From Shouchella clausii (GTDB taxonomy: Bacteria; Bacillota; Bacilli; Bacillales; Bacillaceae_D), in the NCBI RefSeq assembly GCF_002250115.1, contig NZ_CP019985.1, positions 1,488,001 through 1,552,000 on the forward strand: a DNA stretch of 64,000 nt. Reading direction: 5' to 3'. The translations under genes and the position numbers were made by a program. Below are positions 1-8,959 of the stretch, piece by piece (the stretch's first letter is position 1; each line of letters starts with the position of its first letter). The notes under the pieces were generated by a model. It saw only the letters and a list, made by a program, of their open reading frames with translations. It was not told the DNA's origin and searched no databases.

Positions 1-2
1 TT

Positions 3-68
3 AGTAGCGAAGAAGAGCATCTACACAATAAAAAGTTGGGAGTTCGGGCGGCAGTTAGAATACGGTAA
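3..68 (+). CDS. possible 3' end of an upstream gene (partial)
   Basis: An open frame enters from the left edge and reads SSEEEHLHNKKLGVRAAVRIR before a TAA. The charged, helix-like composition looks coding, but only 21 codons are visible and no family can be assigned. It could equally be chance reading through non-coding sequence. Confidence 0.3.
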   Translation, partial: SSEEEHLHNKKLGVRAAVRIR

Positions 69-97
69 TAAAACACCGTTTACATGAAGTTAGCTAT

Positions 98-250
98 TTA
101 ACGGGCGTTGTCGTTATCGCCTTGAAGGCCCTTTTTTAATAGATCATAAACGGCACCTGAAAACGTCCTGATCTTATGTTGTTTTCGGTAGTCTTCTACA
201 CGTTGGACAAGCTCTTTTGGAAATTTGATTAGTTTTGGGACACGGTTCAT
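98..250 (-). CDS. small basic protein, ribbon-helix-helix-like (50 aa)
   Basis: A 50-codon frame starts MNRVPKLIKFPKELVQRVED and ends GDNDNAR. An AGAGG-type ribosome binding site sits about nine bases before the ATG. A short strand (PKLIKFP) followed by two predicted helices separated by a turn is the layout of ribbon-helix-helix DNA-binding proteins such as Arc or CopG. That fold assignment is inference from pattern only. It stands alone, transcribed leftward, divergent from the MFS gene at 644. A small orphan regulator or the antitoxin half of a lost pair are both possible. Confidence 0.5.
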   Translation of the reverse strand: MNRVPKLIKFPKELVQRVEDYRKQHKIRTFSGAVYDLLKKGLQGDNDNAR

Positions 251-643
251 GACAATAACCTCTTTAAATTTGGGATACTACTAAATTCACAATAATTGAT
301 GTCATTCCACTACAGAAAACGTATAGCGGGAAGGCAATGAATCAATCAAAGGAATGATCGATTTTTAAGTGAATCATACTCCTGAAAGAAATTCGTGTCA
401 ACACCCTATTTACATCCATTTCATTCCCGTTTATTTGAAGGCTTTTTTTCGCCGAACAGGTAAAAGCAATCCGAAAATTATTGGAAAACACAGAGCACAT
501 TTTACGCCAAAACATTAAAGAAGTGTTATGATGGGTGTCGAATTACTTAGAAGAGCGAAACAGTGTGCTTACTTATATTAAAATAGGCTTTTTTTGAAAC
601 GATTCAGCTGGAATCGATTCTATTTGGGTAGGGAGATTGGAAG
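251..643. other. intergenic region with a possible decayed reading frame
   Basis: No intact gene is seen. Positions 439-531 on the + strand hold a coding-like stretch (RLFFAEQVKAIRKLLENTEH and onward, ending at a TGA) without a start codon or ribosome binding site. It may be the tail of a degraded gene. The promoter of the following MFS gene should lie between 531 and 630, but I cannot mark it confidently. Confidence 0.3.
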
Positions 644-1789
644 ATGCGAACCGTTTATTTCATTTTAGCGCTCATTTTAGCGTCTCTTAATATGCGACCT
701 GCGATTACATCGGTTGCTCCATTGCTAGATACGATTCAGCAGCAACTAGGAATGAGTGGGCTTGCGTCAAGCTTGTTGACGACACTACCTGTGCTGTGCA
801 TGGGTATCTTTGCCCCTTTTGCAGCGAAGATTAGTCAAAAGATTGGCTTGGAAAAAGCGATTTTTCTTTCTCTGTTGCTTTTAACTGCGGCCACCGCCGT
901 ACGGGGGATCACAGGTTCAGTCATCGTCTTGATTGGAACAGCTTTTTTGGCAGGAGTCGGCATCGGCATTGCCGGCCCGCTCTTGTCTGGTTTTATTAAA
1001 CAGTATTTCCCGACGCGGCCAGGGCTTGTCAGTATTTACTCCGTCTCGATGGCAGCAGGTGCGGGAATAGCTGCTGGGTTGTCCGTACCGATATACAACA
1101 GCGCTGGTCATAATTGGGGAGTCGCTCTTGCTAGTTGGGCCGTTCTTGGTGTTGCTGCTTTAACGTTTTGGATCAAATTGGCGCTGCAAAAACGGACAGA
1201 AGTAACGGCAGCGAAAGCGAGATTGCCATTAAAAAACAAACGGGCGATTTTAGTGACATTGTTTTTCGCGTTAATGTCCAGCATGTTTTACTCAGTAACG
1301 GCTTGGATTGCGCCAATTGTCCAAGATATGGGTTATAGCAAATCGACTGCTGCAGCGATGCTCACTGTGTTTACATTTATTCAAATTCCGACTTCAATGG
1401 TGTTGCCGACATTCGTTGCTAAATTTGGCCGTTTGACAACGGTGCTAGTTGGCTGCAGCATGCTCGAATTAGCTGGCATCGGCGTTTTGTTAGCTGGGTT
1501 TCATCCCCTCCCTGCTGCCATTTTACTTGGCATTGGCGCCGGTGGGCTGTTCCCTCTCGCTTTAATGCTGCCGATTGTTGAAACAGACAGCCCGCAAGAA
1601 GCGAGTGCATGGTCCGCCATGAATCAAGGAGGCGGCTACATTCTTGCTGCGATCGGCCCCCTTGCGGTTGGTGCCATTTTCGATACGTTTGGCAGCTTTT
1701 ACCCTGCCTTGCTTGCAATGGCGGGTGTTGTAGTGGCCATGGCAGCGGTACAGCTGCTCTTAAAAAAGCATGGCCGGGCGATTGAGTAA
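644..1789 (+). CDS. MFS transporter, CynX/NimT (cyanate permease-like) family
   Basis: A 381-residue polytopic membrane protein with about twelve hydrophobic segments. The opening MRTVYFILALILASLNMRPA followed by ITSVAPLLD is characteristic of the CynX/NimT branch of the major facilitator superfamily (Bacillus YycB relatives), which includes cyanate and 2-nitroimidazole transporters. The ATG is preceded by GGGAG at a good distance. It appears monocistronic: an inverted repeat follows and the next gene has its own ribosome binding site. The substrate is unknown. Family membership alone does not show cyanate transport, and no cynS or carbonic anhydrase gene is nearby. Confidence 0.85.
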   Translation: MRTVYFILALILASLNMRPAITSVAPLLDTIQQQLGMSGLASSLLTTLPVLCMGIFAPFAAKISQKIGLEKAIFLSLLLLTAATAVRGITGSVIVLIGTAFLAGVGIGIAGPLLSGFIKQYFPTRPGLVSIYSVSMAAGAGIAAGLSVPIYNSAGHNWGVALASWAVLGVAALTFWIKLALQKRTEVTAAKARLPLKNKRAILVTLFFALMSSMFYSVTAWIAPIVQDMGYSKSTAAAMLTVFTFIQIPTSMVLPTFVAKFGRLTTVLVGCSMLELAGIGVLLAGFHPLPAAILLGIGAGGLFPLALMLPIVETDSPQEASAWSAMNQGGGYILAAIGPLAVGAIFDTFGSFYPALLAMAGVVVAMAAVQLLLKKHGRAIE

Positions 1790-1808
1790 GAATCCCTCAT
1801 CTTGCAAC

Positions 1809-1879
1809 TAAAAAGACGAGAGCAGCGTACGAAAATCCGTACTAGATAATCATGGCGTTGTGCTTTTCGCTCTTTTTTT
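1809..1879 (+). terminator. possible Rho-independent terminator
   Basis: An imperfect inverted repeat: AAAAAGACGA on the left and TTTTCGCTCTTTTTTT on the right, with an inner GTACG/CGTAC stem and a T-run at 1872-1879. It lies between the MFS gene and the lipoprotein operon. The stem is interrupted, so confidence is moderate. Confidence 0.4.
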
Positions 1880-2023
1880 AACTGATTGGTTGGCAAGGCG
1901 TCCACATATAGGCGCCTTGCTTTTTCACTCCCTTCTGGTATCGTTAAAATGGAGGAAACCCATTCCCAGTTCTCACTTTCTTCACATTTATTCGCTATAC
2001 TGGCGAAAAGGAGGCGAAAACTC

Positions 2024-3013
2024 GTGAACTGGAAGGCAGTGATGCTAGTGGCCTCGTTCTGTTTTTTGTTTGCCGGATGCGATCAGAAGTCGCTTCCGCT
2101 GCCTGATGGAAATGAACCATATGCGGTTGTCACCCATTTAAAAGAACCTGCTCTTGCATTTCTAGAGAGCGGTCATAAACGGCCAGTAAGGATTGAGAAA
2201 ATAGACGAGCCTTGGAGTCAAATGGTCAGTATCGATTCTGGACGCATGGTCGCTTTAGCGCAAACAGGAACAAAGCTTTTGGCCATTGACACTAACAGCG
2301 GCGCCGTTGACGAACTTGCCCAGTTTGATGAAGCCCTGACTGCAGTGACAGCGCTTCCTGGCCGTGACGCTGTAGCGGTTGCTGATACGGAGAACAGTGA
2401 AGTCAAGTTGGTCAGTGTAGAACATGGCGATGTAATGGAGGCGTTTGCACTAGATGGTTCGCCATCGGAGCTTTTGGCTGATGAAAGTGGACTGCTTTTT
2501 GTCCTTTGTACAGACAAAAGCAACGTTTTTGTATTTAATTTGGAGACAATGGAACAAGTCAATTCTTTTCCAGTCAGCGAACGTCCGGCAGGGCTTTTTT
2601 TTGATGGCGAATTGCTATGGACTGGTGGGCACGGCCCCACAGGCGACTTAAATAGCGCGATTCGCGGTTATGAAGTGGTATCAGGCGAGATGAAGGTTGA
2701 GATTGAAGTTGGCTTGATGCCGATCGCAATGACAGGCAGTCGTGAGGAAAACGATTTTTATGTGGTCTCTCATGGCGACCACCACGTCTATAAAGTAAAC
2801 CGTGCTACGCAAACGGTCGTTGCCAAAGCAGAAGTCGGGCAGAATCCTAATTATATTTATTTATTTGGAAACGAGTTGCTCGTAAGCAATTTTGACAGCG
2901 ACACATTATCCGTATTGCAGAAGGACCCTTTTGAGTTGACGGATGAGGTGTCTGTCGGGGCAGGGCCCTATGCGATTTCCGTTGCCCCAGGGAGGGAAGA
3001 AGATGGGAGCTAA
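2024..3013 (+). CDS. lipoprotein with YncE/YVTN-type beta-propeller
   Basis: I start this gene at GTG 2024 because AAAGGAGG sits just upstream and the protein then opens with a clean lipoprotein signal (VNWKAVMLVASFCFLFAGC, lipobox LFAGC). A longer in-frame start at 1886 would bury that signal. The 329-residue product carries repeated beta-blade units, for example YVVSHGDHHVYKVNRATQTV and LLVSNFDSDTLSVL, typical of YVTN/YncE-like propellers that act as extracytoplasmic binding or scaffold domains. Its end overlaps the response regulator start by 11 bases. It is therefore the first gene of an operon with a two-component system and may supply the extracellular sensing surface. The ligand is unknown. 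Confidence 0.8.
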   Translation: MNWKAVMLVASFCFLFAGCDQKSLPLPDGNEPYAVVTHLKEPALAFLESGHKRPVRIEKIDEPWSQMVSIDSGRMVALAQTGTKLLAIDTNSGAVDELAQFDEALTAVTALPGRDAVAVADTENSEVKLVSVEHGDVMEAFALDGSPSELLADESGLLFVLCTDKSNVFVFNLETMEQVNSFPVSERPAGLFFDGELLWTGGHGPTGDLNSAIRGYEVVSGEMKVEIEVGLMPIAMTGSREENDFYVVSHGDHHVYKVNRATQTVVAKAEVGQNPNYIYLFGNELLVSNFDSDTLSVLQKDPFELTDEVSVGAGPYAISVAPGREEDGS

Positions 3014-3683
3014 AACAGTGCTAGTCGTTGACGATGAGCCTGAGCTGCTTGAGCTTGTAGTTACCTATTTACGAAAAGAGTCTTACCGGGCGCTGACAGC
3101 TGATAATGGCGCCGACGCTCTTAAGCGGATTGAACAGGAAGCGATCGATTTGGTCATTCTTGATGTCATGATGGAAGGGATGGATGGCTTTCACGTTTGT
3201 GAGCGTATTCGGCAAAGGCATTCACTCCCTGTGATTATGCTGACAGCACGAGGCAATGAAGCTGATAAAGTCCGTGGCCTTAAAACCGGTGCCGATGACT
3301 ATATGGTTAAACCATTTAGCCCAAAGGAATTAATGGCCCGTGTAGAGGCAGCATTGCGCCGCGCGAATATGGACAAAATCCGTGGCAGACGTCTCGTTTT
3401 TGGAGAACTTGAACTTGATAAAGACGGCCGGTCTGTAACCGTTGCTGGAACGCTTATTAGCTTGACAAGGCGGGAATACGAATTGTTGCTGTTTTTAGCT
3501 GAAAACGCGGGCCGTGCCTTTTCACGGGAGCATTTATTTGAGCGAGTATGGACAGATACAGCTGCTAGTTCGTTGCGGACGGTCGATACGCATATTAAAA
3601 CGTTGCGCTTAAAGCTTAATGGGGCAGGCCGTTTTATCGAAACCGTTTGGGGCGTCGGTTATAAATTTGGAGGAAGCGAATGA
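3003..3683 (+). CDS. OmpR/PhoB-family response regulator
   Basis: A 226-residue regulator. The receiver domain occupies about residues 1-118, with the acidic pocket in VLVVDDEPE, phospho-acceptor Asp in VILDVMME, Thr in MLTARG and Lys in MVKPF. A winged-helix DNA-binding domain follows (LTRREYELLLFLAENAGR, then VDTHIKTLRLKL). I choose ATG 3003 over the in-frame ATG 2943 because AGGGAGG lies immediately upstream and family members begin with the KTVLVVDDE strand. It overlaps the lipoprotein gene at its start and the kinase at its end (ATGA at 3680), so the proteins are translationally coupled. Target genes are unknown; autoregulation of this operon is a reasonable guess. Confidence 0.93.
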   Translation: MGAKTVLVVDDEPELLELVVTYLRKESYRALTADNGADALKRIEQEAIDLVILDVMMEGMDGFHVCERIRQRHSLPVIMLTARGNEADKVRGLKTGADDYMVKPFSPKELMARVEAALRRANMDKIRGRRLVFGELELDKDGRSVTVAGTLISLTRREYELLLFLAENAGRAFSREHLFERVWTDTAASSLRTVDTHIKTLRLKLNGAGRFIETVWGVGYKFGGSE

Positions 3684-5098
3684 AGCCCTTATCCATTGGC
3701 GCAAAAATTTGGCTAGCCATTGGCACTGCAGCGTTGGCCTTTGTCGTCTCTGGTGGTTTTTTAATCGCGTTTTTGTATGAAAAGCTATATGTAGACGAAC
3801 AACTTGGCCAGTTTATGGAAGAAGGCAGTGCCATAGTGTCTTTTTATGAAAAAGAAGGTTTATCGGCAGAGCTGTATGAACGAGTGGAGTGGGCGAATGA
3901 GAGAAGCCGCGCTCAATTTTTACTGACAGATGATCCAATGGAATTGGCGAGCGGCGCCCCTTTTGCAGCCGATGAAGATGCACAGCTGATCACATTTGAG
4001 GAACGGCAAAGTTTGCTGGACGGCGAGACAGTTGTGATTCGTCGCGAACATCCTCGTTTTCAACAAGAGTTGCTTGGGATTGCCCTTCCGTTAATCAGTG
4101 AAAATAAATTAGAAGGCGCGATTTTTATTTCGATGCCATTAGCTGTTGTTTATGAGGCGTTTGTTGATATCCAGTGGGCGCTTTATGCAGCAGTGTTGTT
4201 CGCTGCTTTCTTTGTCGTCGTTTCAGGCAAGCGCATGACGAAACATATTGTAGAGCCGCTAAGGGAAATGAAAGCAAGCGCCAAAGAAATGGAAAATGGT
4301 CACTTTTCAAAGCGTGTCGCTATTGGAAAAAGCCATGATGAGCTCGCGGAACTGGCTCATTCTTTTAATGAGCTTGCCAAATCATTAGAGCAAGTAGATC
4401 GAGAACGGAATGCGTTTCTGGCCAATGTCGCCCACGAGCTGAGAACGCCTTTAAGCTATATGATCGGCTATGCAGAGGGCATCCAAGAAGGCGTTATTGA
4501 AAGAAAGAAAGGAATGGCCGTTATTGAAAAAGAGGCGAAGCGATTAGATCGCCTTGTCAATGATTTGCTTGATTTGGCCCAGCTAGAAGGCAGCGATTAC
4601 CGTCTAGACAAAGAGGCATTCCCATTTGCAGAGCTTGCTCGTGAAGCGGTAGCTACATTCGCTTGGCAAGCTGAACAAAAACACATCAAACTGGAACTTG
4701 AGTTGGATGAGGACAGCATTATTGATGCCGATTGGGATCGGATGCAGCAAGTGTTAACGAACTTGCTCGCAAATGCAATTGCTTATTCTCCGCCTTTTAC
4801 AACGGTTACGGTACGGCTCATTTCGAACAACGGCTGGGCAGAATTGGTTGTTGAAGATGAAGGGGCTGGCATCCCTGAAGCAGACCTGTCGTCTGTACAG
4901 AAGCGTTTTTATCGTGTCAAGAAAGGCAGGAGTAGGCAGGACGGCGGTACGGGCCTGGGCCTTGCAATCGTGCAAGAGATTGTCGCCAAACATGGCGGCG
5001 ACTTTCAGCTAGTGTCACAAGAAGGGAAAGGCACAACAGCGATTGTACGCGTTAAAGAAGTCGATGTTGGCGCTTTTAAGGAAGGAGAACAAACATGA
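3680..5098 (+). CDS. sensor histidine kinase
   Basis: A 472-residue membrane kinase partnered with the preceding regulator. It has an N-terminal membrane helix (near 8-30), an extracytoplasmic region of roughly 130 residues, and a second membrane helix (near 160-178). A HAMP linker follows (KRMTKHIVEPLREM), then a HisKA domain whose H-box is AHELRTPLSYM, and a HATPase_c domain with N-box (NLLANAIAYS), G1 (EDEGAGIPEADL) and G2 (GGTGLGLAIV) motifs. All catalytic motifs appear intact. It starts at the ATGA overlap with the regulator stop. The adjacent lipoproteins on both sides suggest a signal outside the membrane, but the stimulus cannot be read from sequence. Confidence 0.93.
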   Translation: MKPLSIGAKIWLAIGTAALAFVVSGGFLIAFLYEKLYVDEQLGQFMEEGSAIVSFYEKEGLSAELYERVEWANERSRAQFLLTDDPMELASGAPFAADEDAQLITFEERQSLLDGETVVIRREHPRFQQELLGIALPLISENKLEGAIFISMPLAVVYEAFVDIQWALYAAVLFAAFFVVVSGKRMTKHIVEPLREMKASAKEMENGHFSKRVAIGKSHDELAELAHSFNELAKSLEQVDRERNAFLANVAHELRTPLSYMIGYAEGIQEGVIERKKGMAVIEKEAKRLDRLVNDLLDLAQLEGSDYRLDKEAFPFAELAREAVATFAWQAEQKHIKLELELDEDSIIDADWDRMQQVLTNLLANAIAYSPPFTTVTVRLISNNGWAELVVEDEGAGIPEADLSSVQKRFYRVKKGRSRQDGGTGLGLAIVQEIVAKHGGDFQLVSQEGKGTTAIVRVKEVDVGAFKEGEQT

Positions 5099-5523
5099 AG
5101 CAACGATGGTTAACAGCAACAATACTTGGTATTGTCGCATTAAGCGGTTGTTCTGAGAAAGAGGAAACGCCTTCACTGTCGGCAGAAGCAATTGAGGTTG
5201 CTTTTGAAATGGCAGAAGAACAGCCTGGACTTGAAAACATTGTCCTTGAAGCGAAAGTCACTCAAGGAGACGAGCCTGTCGACGATGCAGAAGAAGTCGT
5301 TTTTGAAGTCTGGCCTTATGACGATAGGGAGGAATCGGAATTTCATGAAGCAAGCCATGCTGAATCAGGTTTATACCAAACACCATTAGCGCTTGAGGAA
5401 GCGGGAATTTATATGGTACAAGTCCATGTGACTGCTCGGGGCATGCACGTCATGCCTACTCAGCCTTTATTTGCCGGAGAAATAAGCGAAAGCGAAATCA
5501 AACAGTTTGAGGAAGGAAACTAG
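5095..5523 (+). CDS. YtkA-like (FixH-type fold) lipoprotein
   Basis: A 142-residue secreted lipoprotein. The signal peptide ends in the lipobox ALSGC, so the mature protein should be anchored at Cys20. The remainder is a single immunoglobulin-like YtkA domain, recognisable from the closing pattern EAGIYMVQVHVTARGMHVMP. YtkA/FixH-like domains occur in proteins linked to copper handling and respiratory oxidase assembly, but no direct function is established for this type. The start overlaps the kinase stop in an ATGA arrangement, making it the fourth gene of the operon that begins at 2024. The methionine/histidine pairs near the C-terminus (GMHVMP) could bind metal, which is inference only. Confidence 0.8.
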   Translation: MKQRWLTATILGIVALSGCSEKEETPSLSAEAIEVAFEMAEEQPGLENIVLEAKVTQGDEPVDDAEEVVFEVWPYDDREESEFHEASHAESGLYQTPLALEEAGIYMVQVHVTARGMHVMPTQPLFAGEISESEIKQFEEGN

Positions 5524-5625
5524 ACTCCATTTAATGTGATGCTCTCCCTTGGAGCGAATGGGCAGTCCCTTTATGTTTCTACATATAAATAACCAAAGGG
5601 CCAATTCTGTGAAGGGGGAGTGGAA

Positions 5626-6018
5626 ATGACAATGTTTTACTCGGCTTGTGAACAAGCAGGGGTGATTCTCGGGCAGAAGCCAACACATCAAAACGGCGTC
5701 TGCTCGGTCGACATTCCAAGAAGCTTACATGCAACCATTCAAGGGAGGCCAACAAAAGCCAGCCTCCACATTGGCGTCACGTTTGAAGCATTGGACCAGA
5801 ATGGCACGGCATTGAATTTAGCAGAAATGGTGCTATTGCAGGAAGAAGTGCCAGTAGTCGTCCGTGGGCTGGCAGAGCAAGGTGTCATTGTTAGCGCGAT
5901 CCACAACCATTGGCTTTTTACCGACCCTGTGCTTATGTATGTACACGCCCAGTCAGTGGAAGAACCGGCTTCTTTTTCACAAAAAATCAACAATGCGCTT
6001 CACTATATTACGATTTAA
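5626..6018 (+). CDS. DUF1259 (LppY/LpqO-like) domain protein
   Basis: About 130 residues forming a single DUF1259 domain; the motif VSAIHNHWLFTDP closely follows the family pattern. Known members in actinobacteria are lipoproteins often carrying two copies, whereas this one has no signal peptide and one copy. I favour ATG 5626 because GAAGGGGGA lies seven bases upstream; the GTG at 5620 would be too close to that site. It follows the YtkA gene by about 100 bases with no clear terminator, so cotranscription is possible. Its biochemical role is unknown. Confidence 0.75.
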   Translation: MTMFYSACEQAGVILGQKPTHQNGVCSVDIPRSLHATIQGRPTKASLHIGVTFEALDQNGTALNLAEMVLLQEEVPVVVRGLAEQGVIVSAIHNHWLFTDPVLMYVHAQSVEEPASFSQKINNALHYITI

Positions 6019-6043
6019 CTGGCCAATGTCTGACCCGCTCCGC

Positions 6044-6319
6044 TTAGTTTTCGAAAAACTGGTTGCACGCTTGCGCGGCGTCAATGTCTTTTTGTGTTAG
6101 CTTCCCTTCATCGACCGTTGTCCACTTTATCGATACCGCCGTATGGTCAATCGTGATGACAGGATGGTGTTGTGCGCCTTCTGCATAAGCGGCGACGTTC
6201 TGCACAAAATCAATTCCTTTTAAGAAATGATCAAATGTAAAGGTGCGCCAAAGCGCTTCTCCTTCAACCGTCCAGCCAGGCAGCGCTTTGGCTGTTTTTT
6301 TAATTTGGCTCATTGACAT
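6044..6319 (-). CDS. 4a-hydroxytetrahydrobiopterin dehydratase (PCD/DCoH family)
   Basis: A 91-residue protein of the usual length for pterin-4a-carbinolamine dehydratase. It contains the diagnostic segment AEGAQHHPVITIDHTAVSIK, including the paired histidines that catalyse dehydration of 4a-hydroxytetrahydropterin. A second ATG at 6313 is equally plausible because the purine-rich GGGGAGGAGGAGG lies directly before 6319. No phenylalanine hydroxylase is visible in the window. In bacteria without that enzyme, the protein is often assigned to general pterin repair or molybdopterin-related roles. It converges on the DUF1259 gene. Confidence 0.9.
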   Translation of the reverse strand: MSMSQIKKTAKALPGWTVEGEALWRTFTFDHFLKGIDFVQNVAAYAEGAQHHPVITIDHTAVSIKWTTVDEGKLTQKDIDAAQACNQFFEN

Positions 6320-6392
6320 CCTCCTCCTCCCCTTTATATACCTAACTATTGTTGCTTGTTAAACGTCAAATGTAGGCAGTGCGTGCTTTGCC

Positions 6393-7724
6393 TTATAAGA
6401 AAAACTGGGCAATGAACACGAGTAGGATTGTAGCTGGCACGAGCGTACGCATAAGAAAAAGCCAAAATGGAGCCATACGGCCAACAGGCCCCGATGCTAA
6501 CTGAAATTGATGAACCAATAGGTCACGCTTGATTTTATAGCCAACGAATAAAGCGATAAGCAAACAGCCGACGGGAAGCATGATATTGGAGACAAGCAAG
6601 TCGGTCAAATCAAACACCGTTTTCTCTTCCCAAGCAAACCCGCTTAAAAACCCTGCCGATAAGGCAGATGGAATCGCCGCGACAATGACGACAACACCGC
6701 TTCCAATAGCCACATTGCGACGGTTCCAGCCTTTGTTTTGGGTAAATGCAGAAATAATAATTTCCAACAAACTTAAAGACGAAGTAATGGTCGCAAAGAA
6801 GAACAACAACAGAAACAAACTTAAAAACAAAGCACCGAAAGGCATTTGTGCAAAAATCGCAGGCAGCGCGATAAATAACAGCCCTGGCCCAGAGGCTGGC
6901 TCAATGCCATAGGCAAAAACAATTGGAAAAATCGCAAGCCCAGCCAATAATGACACAAATACGTTCATTGCTGCCACATACGCAGCTGAGCCTGGCAAAC
7001 TTTGCTTTTCTCCAAGATAGGAACTGTATGTCACCATACAAGAGAAGCCAACTGCCAGCGAGAAAAACGATTGGCCCAATGCTTCCAGCAAGCCTGGCGC
7101 GGTTATTTTTGAAAAGTCAGGCTGCAGGAAAAAACGGACGCCTTCCATCGCGCCTTCAAGGGAGAGGCCACGAAAAATAATTATAAGCAAAAACAAAAAC
7201 AAAAGTGGCATTAAGTACTTGTTGGCCCGTTCAATCCCATTTTTAATGCCGAAAGACAACACGACGACATTAAGGAACACGAATAACACAAGACCGAGTA
7301 TGCTCGCCCAAGGGCTGGCGGTAATGCTGACAAACAACTGCTCGTAATCACGCCCATCTGCAAGGACAAAATTGCCGAACGACAACAACGCATAAAGCAA
7401 AATCCAGCCGCCAACGACCGCATAAAACGTCATCAGCAAAAAGCAGCCGACAACGCCAAAACGCCCAATCCAAGACCACGCTTTGCTGTTGACAAGCTTC
7501 GGGTAAGCCGAAACCGCCTCTCGCTTTGCGCCACGGCCAATGACAAACTCGGCAATAAGCAGCGGCAGGCCAATGAAAACGGTAAATAAAATAAATAAAA
7601 GAAAGAATGCGCCTCCGCCATTTGTCCCCGTCAAATAAGGAAAGCGCCAAAGAGCACCAAGCCCAATTGCAGCGCCCGCAGAAGCAAGTATAAAACCGAT
7701 TTTAGATGTCCACTGTTCACTCAT
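6393..7724 (-). CDS. sodium:neurotransmitter symporter family (NSS) transporter
   Basis: A Na+-coupled amino-acid-type transporter of about 443 residues with eleven or twelve membrane helices. The N-terminal signature GAAIGLGALWRFPYLTGTNG matches the NSS sodium and substrate site of helix 1, as in LeuT relatives. I choose ATG 7724, giving MSEQWTSKIGFILASAGAAI, because family members start this way. The frame extends to 7784 but that addition (KAGDCCKASNR) is unlike the family, although no strong ribosome binding site precedes either start. Substrate cannot be inferred beyond an amino acid or related amine. It is monocistronic. Confidence 0.88.
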   Translation of the reverse strand: MSEQWTSKIGFILASAGAAIGLGALWRFPYLTGTNGGGAFFLLFILFTVFIGLPLLIAEFVIGRGAKREAVSAYPKLVNSKAWSWIGRFGVVGCFLLMTFYAVVGGWILLYALLSFGNFVLADGRDYEQLFVSITASPWASILGLVLFVFLNVVVLSFGIKNGIERANKYLMPLLFLFLLIIIFRGLSLEGAMEGVRFFLQPDFSKITAPGLLEALGQSFFSLAVGFSCMVTYSSYLGEKQSLPGSAAYVAAMNVFVSLLAGLAIFPIVFAYGIEPASGPGLLFIALPAIFAQMPFGALFLSLFLLLFFFATITSSLSLLEIIISAFTQNKGWNRRNVAIGSGVVVIVAAIPSALSAGFLSGFAWEEKTVFDLTDLLVSNIMLPVGCLLIALFVGYKIKRDLLVHQFQLASGPVGRMAPFWLFLMRTLVPATILLVFIAQFFL

Positions 7725-7917
7725 ACGATTGCTGGCTTTGCAGCAGTCACCTGCCTTATTATGTATTGTTTTCCACTTTACCACAGAAAAGCGAATTTGC
7801 CGAGAACCGATTTGAGACGAGTCACATGATTACGGAATGGATATCGTAGAGGTGTTGGATGATGAAAGAACACCGGCTTTTTTAAGAGTGGCCGACTTTA
7901 CAATTATCTCAGCATAC

Positions 7918-8700
7918 TTATCGCTCAGCCTGCTTCTCGGCAATCCATAACGTCCAACGATCCTTCTCAATGATCGGGCCGTCCTGTTCGAGTGTGGTCT
8001 CAATGACACGTACAAGTTTAGCCAATTCCTGGTCAGAAAGCTGATGTAAAATCGAGCGCCCTTTCCGTTTCGATAGATCAACGAGAAGTTCCTGCTTGCT
8101 TGGATGGATCGCCCGTGTCTCCCATAACGTTTCCTCATGCAGCAATAAAAAGCCGTTAGAATGGAGAGCTTGGCGAACGTAAGCGCTAGAAAAACGGCGT
8201 TTTGCTTCTATTTTTCTCAGGCGTGGGAAGGCAGAAAAAAAGTAGCCCCGCACGTGCTCAGCGCTTCCGGGAAGAAAGCAATCGACAGGCGTACGGTTTT
8301 GGATGATAAAAAGGCCGCCGTCAGCTAATGTGCGCCACGCTTCTTGAAAAAAAGGCTGCACGCTTGGCAAATGGTGAATGAGCGCTCTTGCCAAAAGCAA
8401 ATCAATCGACCCGCTTGCGAGTGGAAGGTCCTCACAATCCCCTTTTTTAAGCTCAATTTGTTTGAAATCTCGACAGGCCTCTTTGGCATCAGCGAGCATT
8501 TGCTCTGACGAATCGATGCCGATGACATGAGGGATGCCGATCATTGCCAGCGCTCGTGTGTAGATTCCTCCACCACAGCCAATGTCAGCGGCAATATCGA
8601 TGTGTTTCCGTGACAGATGGTTGGCAATAGTCGTAAGCCACCGTGAATCGGCATTGCGGCCGCTATAGCTGTTTTGATTGCGCTTATCATGGAAATCCAT
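7918..8700 (-). CDS. class I SAM-dependent methyltransferase
   Basis: A 260-residue cytosolic methyltransferase. The SAM-binding motif I is ADIGCGGGIYTRAL, followed by the acidic ribose-contacting loop GIDSSEQML and the motif IV region IDLLLARALIHHLPSV. The start at 8700 (MDFHDKRNQNSYSGRNADSR) is fixed by AAGGAGG eight bases upstream; the longer frame to 8799 has no such site. The domain resembles the broad UbiE/Methyltransf_11 group, whose members act on small molecules. The substrate is unknown and no neighbouring pathway gene points to it. Confidence 0.85.
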   Translation of the reverse strand: MDFHDKRNQNSYSGRNADSRWLTTIANHLSRKHIDIAADIGCGGGIYTRALAMIGIPHVIGIDSSEQMLADAKEACRDFKQIELKKGDCEDLPLASGSIDLLLARALIHHLPSVQPFFQEAWRTLADGGLFIIQNRTPVDCFLPGSAEHVRGYFFSAFPRLRKIEAKRRFSSAYVRQALHSNGFLLLHEETLWETRAIHPSKQELLVDLSKRKGRSILHQLSDQELAKLVRVIETTLEQDGPIIEKDRWTLWIAEKQAER

Positions 8701-8959
8701 TTGGAAAGCCTCCTTGCCCTTTTCTTTTAGCGTACAACAGCCAGCCGCGTGTAGATAGGACCGATTTTGAATAGGGGGCGATAAGAAAATTTTCGTCATT
8801 GAATTATGTAAAATAAATCGTTTCGAGAAACTCAGGGTAAAGGAAGGGATGGCTCAGTGCTATGTAGAAAGGGTAGCGGGAGGGGGCAAAAAACGCTCTC
8901 TTCGACTTACCTATCTTGCTCTTTTTGTAAACGTTGTTCGTGAGAGGGGTTCATTCAAA

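Noticed and set aside
439-531. Coding-like stretch RLFFAEQVKAIRKLLENTEH
   Set aside because: No start codon or ribosome binding site and only about 30 codons; kept only as a remark on the intergenic region, not as a gene.
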